Shown: positions 43,292 through 49,939 of the stretch, piece by piece
How the letters are laid out: each line of letters starts with the position of its first letter
How positions within the stretch are numbered: the first letter of the stretch is position 1
NCBI GenBank assembly: GCA_016722075.1
Contig: JADKGW010000001.1
Span: 3,038,001 to 3,102,000, forward strand
Reading direction: 5' to 3'
DNA: 64,000 nt
Source: Candidatus Kouleothrix ribensis
GTDB lineage: Bacteria; Chloroflexota; Chloroflexia; Chloroflexales; Roseiflexaceae
Made by a program: the position numbers and the translations under genes
Notes under the pieces: model-generated
Told to the model about the DNA's origin: nothing
The model's database searches: none
Seen by the model: only the letters and a program-made list of their open reading frames with translations

Positions 43292-44233
43292 TCACGAACC
43301 GTTGCTCAGCAGGTTGATTCCGCCGCGCCACCATAACCCGCGCATGATGCGGTTCTGGCGCACAGCCTGAACAAGAACATAGATCCCCACGCCCAGACCC
43401 AACACAACACTAATCACGCTCGCTTCGATCCCAAACGCGCCGCCTGTCAGCCATGGATTGCCCTGAATCAGTGGTGTAAACAAGCTATCCGACACGCCAT
43501 TCCCCGAGACGGCAACACCGAACACATCGCCTTGAAGGAAATTCCAAGCCGTGTGCAACCCCATGGCAACCCACAAACTGCGGGTTGCCATATAGACAGC
43601 GCCAAACAAGACCCCAGCCTCCAATGCAATCGCAATCGCGCTCCACGTCGTGGCATGTGGGTTACTGAGGTGCGAAAAGCCAAAGAATAGTGCGGTTATC
43701 GCGAGCGCAATCCACGACCCAAATCCTTCCTCCAAGAACCGAAATAGAATGCCACGAAAGAGGATTTCCTCAAACACGCCAACAAGTCCTTGCACGACGA
43801 AACCACCTGCTAACGCTTGGCCCGCGAATGCAAAGCCGGTTATTTGGTAACCGCCCAGCAGCGCGAGAATCCCCAGCGATGCGCCAAGGTATGCCGCACC
43901 GACTGCCGCACCTTTGAGCCAATCGCGAGCAAAGCGCCGGAGATCCAGACCGATTCGTGCCGGATTGCGCCGCTCAATCAGCAGCGTGACAAGCACGACG
44001 GTGAGTAAGGAGCCGACTGCGAGGACGCCAGTGCTCACATTTGGGTCGATGTCGATCGACAAGGCTTGAAGCCCTGCCACAAGCCCTGCAGTCAGCAATC
44101 CAAAGCCAAACCAGGTGATCAGCAATCGAACTACCCAATGCAGCATGCTCCGTTGTAGTAGTGATATGCGCGCTGGTGGTATGTTTGGAATGATTGGTGC
44201 GGCGAGCGAACCAGGGTCGTGGGATGAATTCAT
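43292..44233 (-). CDS. CPBP-family intramembrane metalloprotease
   Basis: The 313-residue protein has about eight membrane helices and the Abi/CPBP motifs. These are EEILFR with Glu155-Glu156 and Arg160 (motif 1), FFGFSH with His188 (motif 2) and HTAWNF with His227 (motif 3). Such enzymes cleave membrane peptides or act in bacteriocin self-immunity. AGGAGAAAC precedes ATG 44233, 7 bp after the stop of the DUF2306 gene. It is the last gene of a six-gene minus-strand operon, now downstream of an insertion that may reduce its transcription. Confidence 0.93.
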   Translation of the reverse strand: MNSSHDPGSLAAPIIPNIPPARISLLQRSMLHWVVRLLITWFGFGLLTAGLVAGLQALSIDIDPNVSTGVLAVGSLLTVVLVTLLIERRNPARIGLDLRRFARDWLKGAAVGAAYLGASLGILALLGGYQITGFAFAGQALAGGFVVQGLVGVFEEILFRGILFRFLEEGFGSWIALAITALFFGFSHLSNPHATTWSAIAIALEAGVLFGAVYMATRSLWVAMGLHTAWNFLQGDVFGVAVSGNGVSDSLFTPLIQGNPWLTGGAFGIEASVISVVLGLGVGIYVLVQAVRQNRIMRGLWWRGGINLLSNGS

Positions 44234-44526
44234 GTTTCTCCTAGCCAGCCTGTTCAGATGTTAGAACAGCATTGCGTTGGCTGCGGTTCTGATGAGCAGG
44301 AGCAGATCGCCGCCTGCGAATGATCCATTCCACCAATGCCAGATTAATTACCCAGCTCACACCCATCAGGAGCGCCCGGCTCAGCTCATCCGGCCGCCCA
44401 GCAATGATTTCCCCAGACATCAGAACAACTGCTTGCGTGCCAGCCCCCATGCCAATCGCATAGCCACGCAGCATCCAGTTGCCATGCTGGGTAAAATCGC
44501 GCCGCCAGATCGCAGCAATACCAAGC

Positions 44527-46573
44527 GAGAGCTTCGCCTAATTGGGGGTGTATCTCCCCCGGCGCACATCGGGGGCGTTTTTTCCGGTGGGGTCGGGGCG
44601 GGGCGCTGGAGAGCGGAGCGCGCGGGGCGGGTGGTTGGTCGCGGCTAGCGCGGGGGGTCGTGATGGGTGAACGGGGTGTAGCCAGAACGCATGCTGGTTG
44701 GCGTCGATGACGCCGGCTGGCGGGCACGCTGCGGCCGGCCGCCCCGGGGGCAGCCCGCCCCATCGCAGCGGCACCGCCCGGCTCACGTCGGCGGTCGGGG
44801 GGCCAGCCCCCGCCGCACCCGGCTCAGCCACAGCAACAGGTTGCGCAGCGCACAGGCCTGGAACAACTGGCACTGCGCCGCCGCCTGGCCGACCCGCCGC
44901 GCCCGTCGGCAGCCCTGATAGCGCACCAGAAACGCAATCGTCGGCTCCACCTGCCAGCGTCCCGCCAGCAGGGCGCGCCCGGTCGGCGTCTGGTTGAAGG
45001 CCGAACCCGCCTGCAGATAGCGGTGGTAGTCCGAGATGTACACGTTCCGATGCCCCTTCGGACTCGCCTCGGGGTCGCGACACTGACCCCACAATGGGCA
45101 CCCGGCGCATTGGGAGGCCAGAAAGCGGAAGAACACCCCTCGCCCGCGCCGTGCTGATACGCCTTCGTGCTGAGCACCCCGTTGGGGCAGATGCAGCGCG
45201 TGCGCTCGGCATCAACCTGGAAATCGGCCACCGTGTAGCGGTGGGGGTCGCTCCCGCCGCTGGTCGGAACCCACGCCACCATTGCGGTTTGCCCGTCGCT
45301 GACGGCGTCGACCTGGGCGCGGGTCTTGCCCCAGCCCCCGGCCTGATCCATCACCAGATGCGGTGGGAGGGGCACGCCGGCCGCACACTGCTGGTGGAGT
45401 ACCGCAGCCGGAGCGGCGCTGTCGGGCGTGCTGCCGGTCAGGGCAACGACGGCGCGGATGCGGGTCGTGGTCGTCGCGATCACCGCGTTGGTGCCGAGTA
45501 CGGCTGGCGCATCGTCGCCGTGCTTGCGGAAGGTGGCAAAGCGGTCCAGCGCACTCGCCAGCCGATGGGCGCCGCGGTCAGTGGCCGGGCGCTCGGTCAC
45601 GTACCCGCTGGCATCGGTCGTCAGCTCATCGGCCTGGACTTTGGCCAGGGCGGCGAGATAGTCGACGACCACCGCCCGCAGGGGCGGCTCAAGCGCGGGC
45701 AGGTGGGGCGTCAGTCCGTCGCGGAGCCACTGCGTCAGGCTGACCGCGCTCTGGAGGTGCTGCTGGCGGTCGAGGGCGGTGCGCGGATAGAAAGGCCGCG
45801 CTACCTGGCCGAGATCCAGCGGTGGCAGGGCGTGCTGGAGGGAACGTGGCGCGTGCTCCAGCCAGCAGCGCGCCAGGCGCAGACAGAGATGGCGCAGCAG
45901 ATGTGCGGGGCCACGACAGGCGGCGACGGGGCTTTCCATCGCGAAGGTGTCGACGATCTGGGGGGTGGTGGCCGGGTTCTCAGGGTCGACCTGATCCAGA
46001 AACGCGAGACTATCGCGAAAGAAAACCGCCGGGGCGTGGTCGCACAGATAGGCGTGAAACGCGGCGAGCGTGGAGTGGTCAGGGCCAGGTTGGGCCAGCG
46101 GGAGGCCGACAAACCAGCGCACCAGCAGATTGGTGCTGAGCAGATCTTCCAGGGCCGGGTCAGAGCAACTGTCGGCCCAGGCGCGCACGATCTCCATGCG
46201 GACGAACTGGTCGATCGTGAAGGTGGGCGGGCGACCGGGAGCAGTGGCGGGATGATGAAAGGAGGCGCAGGCGGCGACGACGGCGGCGGGGTCGTAGCAC
46301 TGCGCCAGCAGGACGAGCGGATGATCGGCACACCGCTGCAGCACTGGGCGGTACACGAGCGTGGTAACCCAGGCCAGGATGGGATCCAGGAAACAGCCAA
46401 GCACATACTGGACGAGCGGCGGCACAGTGGGCAGGTCGGGCGTGCCGCCGCGGAGCGTCGGTGGTATACTGGGCATGCCAACTGCCTTTCTGGGGTTTGA
46501 GTGGTTTCAGCACCCGTATCATGCCACAGATAGGCGGTTGGAACATCAGTGCGGATAATTACCCGAAGCTCTC
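44527..46573 (-). mobile_element. IS1182-type insertion sequence, 2047 bp
   Basis: The ends are inverted repeats: GAGAGCTTCGCCTAATT at 44527-44543 and, on the other strand, GAGAGCTTCGGGTAATT ending at 46573 (two mismatches in 17). The pentanucleotide CAAGC flanks both sides (44522-44526 and 46574-46578). A terminator-like hairpin with T6 (CCCCCG...CGGGGG, about 44555-44583) near the left end points inward on the plus strand and could block incoming antisense transcription. Confidence 0.9.
44783..46476 (-). pseudogene. IS1182-family transposase with a frameshift
   Basis: From ATG 46476 the frame encodes the IS1182 N-terminal domain (DQFVRMEIVRAWADSCSDPA, LSTNLLVRWFVGLPLAQPGP, DHSTLAAFHAYLCDH) and the DDE region (VTERPATDRGAHRLASALDR, LVMDQAGGWGKTRAQVDAV). 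At about 45135-45140, in a GAGGGG run, the reading moves to a second frame that continues VFFRFLASQCAGCPLWGQCR, the cysteine cluster. The second frame then runs TPTGRALLAGRWQVEPTIAF to a stop at 44783. A one-base indel is the simplest explanation. Family members do not normally need frameshifting, so this copy is probably inactive or carries a sequence error. Confidence 0.82.
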
Positions 46574-47026
46574 CAAGCAGGATTGAAACTAGCATGGCTG
46601 ATCCGAACAGCAGCCGCAAGCCATACAGAATAATACCGTCGCCCACAGGCCAAGGATAGAAGAGGGTCATCCACAGCCCGGAGAGTGCGACGATCAGCCC
46701 GCTGGGGATCAGGAGCCACCCAGCGATACGATGCCAGGGATTGCGACGACGGCGCAGACTGGGAACGAACTGGAACGCACCTAGGATCGCAAAGAGGGTA
46801 ACACTCACAACATGTAGTGTCACTGGTAGCGGCGATGCCATAAAGCGGGCGTTGGCTGGTGTAACAGGCACATTTCCCGCGATCTGGGTGAGGCGAAAGG
46901 CACCACCAGCAATAGGAATAAGGCTGAGCAGTATCAATCCAGCAGGTATCAGCCATTCTGCCCAACGCGCTCTTACTGGCGCTTTGGTGTTCTGCGGCAG
47001 CGAGGTTCCAAACTCAGTATTCATGT

Positions 47027-47551
47027 TCAGCTCCTTGGGGACGAAGGTTTCCAGGCATGTTGGGCCTGTTGCGCCAGCTTGATCAAGGTCACAGTCCTGG
47101 AAGAAAAGTAGCCACTATACAGGCCATAGACAGCGGAAAGCGTGCCGATGATTAGCGGTGTGGAAAAGATTGCGGGGTTGAAGGCATGCATGACCGCGTA
47201 CAGGTACTTTGTAAAGAAGATCGCCATCATAACGGCGAGCGGAACCCAGCTGCCTGGGATGAAGAAGGTGCCGTCGGCTGCCTTGCTCTGAATCCGTGGA
47301 TCTCGGAAAAAGGTGTACCCAACCACAGTGGCCATGGTCAGGGCCATACCCCACGCGGCCAGCGGGATCGTAGTGAGACCGAAGCTCGAGATGATACCGG
47401 CCAGTGAGAGGACACTCATGCCAGCGGGCAAGAGCAGGGCCGGAACTCTGCGTACAGTGCGCGTGCGCGTCTGGATGAAGCCAAACACAACCAGCAACAA
47501 GAATAGCGGGTAAACCCAGATGGGGGTGTGAGCAAGTATCTGAACTATCAA
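47027..47551 (-). CDS. DUF6622-type membrane protein
   Basis: The 174-residue protein starts IVQILAHTPIWVYPLFLLLV and has five hydrophobic helices. The family-typical opening (a Q-I-L-x-H-T-P-x-W motif) is clear. Loop residues RDPRIQSKAADGTFFIPGSW and a penultimate helix TKYLYAVMHAFNPAIFST follow. Function is unknown. It ends 2 bp before the DUF2306 gene and begins 30 bp after the upstream membrane protein, so it is part of the same operon. Confidence 0.8.
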   Translation of the reverse strand: MIVQILAHTPIWVYPLFLLLVVFGFIQTRTRTVRRVPALLLPAGMSVLSLAGIISSFGLTTIPLAAWGMALTMATVVGYTFFRDPRIQSKAADGTFFIPGSWVPLAVMMAIFFTKYLYAVMHAFNPAIFSTPLIIGTLSAVYGLYSGYFSSRTVTLIKLAQQAQHAWKPSSPRS

Positions 47552-47581
47552 TGTCTTCTCCGTATCGTGTTGCAGATCGTC

Positions 47582-48271
47582 TTACTTGGTAGCGGTTTGG
47601 CGGAACTGGGAGTTTGTACTTTCAGAGGTAGATTCGACGATTTGCTCACGCCGTTCCGACCAAAGCGAGTAGCCTAGCCAGGCCAACGCAAGCCCTACCG
47701 GCACCGCCACTTTCGGCTGAGAATCGAGGGGGATCAGTGCAGCGATGGGGGCTAACGCTGTTCCGAGGGCAAGCAGTACGCCTGCCCAGCGCGACAGGAT
47801 GCCAGCACGGAAGGTTGCGATGCCAAACAGCAGGCCGCCAAACATATACAGAGGGCCGGTTAGCGTCCATAGTACTGGCAGGATTCCGAGGTTGACCGCG
47901 CTGGTGGAGCTGGAGAACATCCCCAACCAGCCGTCGACAAACGTCGACACTGTGGCCGCCAGTGATGGCAAGATGAAGGCTTCAACGAAGCTAAAGCCCA
48001 TGATCAGAATTAGCCAGAGGCTAAAGAGGACATAACCGGCCAGACCAAGCCAACCAGACTTTTCCGCTTGCCGAGCATAGAGTCCAGCCATGCCGAGCAG
48101 CCCGAAGAAGGACATAGCGCAGGCAAGAACATGAACGATCACCCAACTATTGGTGGTGACTGATGAAAGAATATTTGGTGGATGGAATATGCCAATGGCG
48201 ATGTAACAGATCCCTGCTGTCAGCGCTGATAATCCTGCCCAGCGGTTGAGATTCGCGGTTGTTATCTTCAT
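47582..48271 (-). CDS. Multipass membrane protein, copy 1 of a tandem pair
   Basis: ATG 48271, preceded by GAGGGAGAAC, gives 229 residues; the longer frame to 48286 lacks a site. Six helices are predicted. Conserved segments are MKITTANLNRWAGLSALTAG, FFGLLGMAGLYARQAEKSGW and GLALAWLGYSLWSERREQ, all shared with the next upstream gene. The repeated pair arose by duplication. Proteins of this type are annotated hypothetical in Chloroflexota. It belongs to the operon of six membrane-protein genes. Confidence 0.82.
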   Translation of the reverse strand: MKITTANLNRWAGLSALTAGICYIAIGIFHPPNILSSVTTNSWVIVHVLACAMSFFGLLGMAGLYARQAEKSGWLGLAGYVLFSLWLILIMGFSFVEAFILPSLAATVSTFVDGWLGMFSSSTSAVNLGILPVLWTLTGPLYMFGGLLFGIATFRAGILSRWAGVLLALGTALAPIAALIPLDSQPKVAVPVGLALAWLGYSLWSERREQIVESTSESTNSQFRQTATK

Positions 48272-48422
48272 GTTGTTCTCCCTCATTTAGATGTGAGCCG
48301 ATCCGTGGAAATGGCCTAACAGTATCGTGCGGCATCGTCACAATCGGCTGTGATTTGACAAGGCGACGGTTGAGTACAGGGTGGACAAGCGCTATCTGGT
48401 CACTTGCCCACACCATCCAGTC

Positions 48423-49124
48423 TTAGGCAAATCTGCCCACTTCGGGTTTGGCCGAGCCAGTGCTTCCTGGGCTTGGTACGTATTCTAAGGCTTGCTCACG
48501 CCGTTCCGACCAGAGCGAATAGCCGAGCCAGATCAAGGCAAACCCCATCGGCATGGCTGCGTAGCGCTCAAGTTGGTGTGGCAGTAGCAAAACCATGATA
48601 GCTGCTAATGGCCCCGAGATGGCAAGTAATCCAGCTGCCCAGCGCGACAGGATGCGAGCGCGGAAGATTGCGATGCCAAATAGTATGAGGCCAAGTAAGT
48701 AGATTACCGAAACTAACTGATAGACCGTTGCGAAGGCTCCCAGGTTCATCGAGCCAGGGGTTCCACTCGACATCGCCATGACACTCTCGACAAATGTCGG
48801 CGCTATCGGCGTTAGCAACGGTAAGATCAGTGGTTCGGCGAAAGCAAAGCACATCTGGACAGCATAGAAGATGGTTAACAGGATATAGCCAGCTAGGCCA
48901 AGCCAACCGGTTTCTTCTACCTGCCGCGCATACAGGCCAGCAATGCCGAATAGGCCAAACAGACACATGATCGTTTTCAAGGATGTGATGAAGATGAAGA
49001 GACTGGTGTTGACCGACGCAAGCACATCGGGTGGGTGAATCGGCTGAATGCCGGCAAAAATAATCCCTGCCGCCATTGCGGATAACCCTGCCCAGCGGAT
49101 GAGATTCGGGGTTGTGATCTTCAT
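48423..49124 (-). CDS. Multipass membrane protein, copy 2 of a tandem pair
   Basis: The start ATG 49124 (AAGGAAC upstream) is chosen because MKITTPNLIRWAGLSAMAAG aligns with the start of the neighbouring paralogue. An in-frame ATG at 49178 overlaps the previous stop by 4 bp and would add 18 polar residues, so translational coupling to it is possible. The product is 233 residues with six helices and the shared motifs FGLFGIAGLYARQVEETGWL and IWLGYSLWSERREQ. Function unknown. Confidence 0.82.
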   Translation of the reverse strand: MKITTPNLIRWAGLSAMAAGIIFAGIQPIHPPDVLASVNTSLFIFITSLKTIMCLFGLFGIAGLYARQVEETGWLGLAGYILLTIFYAVQMCFAFAEPLILPLLTPIAPTFVESVMAMSSGTPGSMNLGAFATVYQLVSVIYLLGLILFGIAIFRARILSRWAAGLLAISGPLAAIMVLLLPHQLERYAAMPMGFALIWLGYSLWSERREQALEYVPSPGSTGSAKPEVGRFA

Positions 49125-49174
49125 TGGTTGTTCCTTGTTCTTCAGGCGAGTACTGATGGTTTGGCTGTTGCTGC

Positions 49175-49471
49175 TCATGGGTTGGAATCCTTTGGTGACG
49201 GTGGATGGTTGATCTTCATATGGGGCTGGTCGGCTTCAACATGAAGTACCGAGAGCAATGGCAGGCCTAAATCACGCACTTTTCGAAGGACACTATGTAA
49301 TGCGGTTTGATCAATAACTGGGCCAGTTAAAAGCGTATCGCCGTTATCTGCATGCGTTATGGACAAGCCTTCAAACCAATCGGCCCAGCGGTCATCCAGG
49401 TGTCCCTTGAGGCGGATTTCGTACTTTCCAAGCTCGTGATGGTCTGCTGTTATCGCGGGCGGTTCATTCAT
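49175..49471 (-). CDS. Conserved small protein (KYEIRLKGHLDDRWADWFEG type)
   Basis: The 98-residue product has a core KYEIRLKGHLDDRWADWFEG, LSITHADNGDTLLTGPVIDQ and LHSVLRKVRDLGLPLLSV. This pattern is a widespread small alpha/beta protein often found beside stress or transport genes, of unknown role. It is soluble, unlike the rest of the operon, and is first in the transcription unit. GAGGTGCAGC precedes ATG 49471. It may bind an effector that regulates the membrane proteins; that is inference. Confidence 0.78.
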   Translation of the reverse strand: MNEPPAITADHHELGKYEIRLKGHLDDRWADWFEGLSITHADNGDTLLTGPVIDQTALHSVLRKVRDLGLPLLSVLHVEADQPHMKINHPPSPKDSNP

Positions 49472-49604
49472 GCTGCACCTCGGGCTTGCTGCTCACATTG
49501 TTGAGGCTCCTTGTGGTCGTCTTGCTTCTCTTCACTGATCTGAGAATACACAACAATGTGATGAGGTGGCATCATCACATGTGGGGATTGATGTGATGAG
49601 CAAT

Positions 49605-49644
49605 GGAGCATTGGAGCGTTGGAGCGTTGGAGCGTTGGAGCGTT
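49605..49644. repeat. Five tandem copies of an 8-bp unit
   Basis: GGAGCATT is followed by four exact GGAGCGTT units. The array lies in the 470-bp gap between the divergent small protein and MalT-like genes. No spacers exist, so it is not a CRISPR. Confidence 0.85.
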
Positions 49645-49660
49645 GCACCCCATTGTGGTA

Positions 49661-49785
49661 GCGACGCGATGCTCGCGTCTCGCCATGAGCAACGATGTGG
49701 GCAATGCGCCGCACCGATGTGTGGCGGCGCTGTCCGGGCGTGGCGTACCATTGAGACGCGATGCTCGCGTCTCTACGGTACGCCA
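49661..49785. repeat. Two related palindromic elements in the divergent promoter gap
   Basis: GACGCGA-TGC-TCGCGTC occurs at about 49663-49679 and, extended to GAGACGCGA-TGC-TCGCGTCTC, at 49753-49773. The second is framed by TGGCGTACC (49741-49749) and its exact reverse complement GGTACGCCA (49777-49785). The nested cruciform therefore has 18 pairs plus a 3-nt internal bulge. The layout resembles REP-like palindromes or a stable RNA hairpin. Confidence 0.8.
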
Positions 49786-49939
49786 TGCCTTGCGCTGAGC
49801 TTCGGTGGGGGCCGAAGCACTCGGATGGATGCTCGGTCAGGAGGGATCTGGCAAGCGAATGCTTCGGCCTTACATATGTCTGTGGCGCTACTCGGGCATG
49901 GTGCTCGGCTCTGCGGTTCCGCAGTTCCGCAGTTCTGTA

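Larger units (their letters stand above)
44241..47024 (-). pseudogene. DUF2306 membrane protein split by an IS1182-type element
   Basis: The N-terminal part (47024 to 46574) reads RWAEWLIPAGLILLSLIPIA, FMASPLPVTLHVVSVTLFAI and GLRLLFGSAMLVSILLG. The C-terminal part (44526 to 44241) reads IAAIWRRDFTQHGNWMLRGY and AIGMGAGTQAVVLMSGEI. The two join exactly when the 2047-bp element and one copy of CAAGC are removed (SAMLVSILLG-IAAIWRRDF). DUF2306 proteins have six or so membrane helices and unknown function. AAGGAG precedes ATG 47024. The reading frame is otherwise undamaged, so the insertion is recent. Confidence 0.9.

Noticed and set aside
45130..45145. Programmed frameshifting in the IS1182-type transposase
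   Set aside because: The site is a GAGGGG run without a clear slippery heptamer or downstream structure, and family members normally use one frame; an indel is simpler.
45094..46500. A 468-codon plus-strand frame
   Set aside because: Antisense to the IS1182-type transposase; Gly/Arg-rich shadow.
49605..49644. CRISPR-like short repeats
   Set aside because: The units are 8 bp and directly adjacent without spacers, and no cas genes are present.
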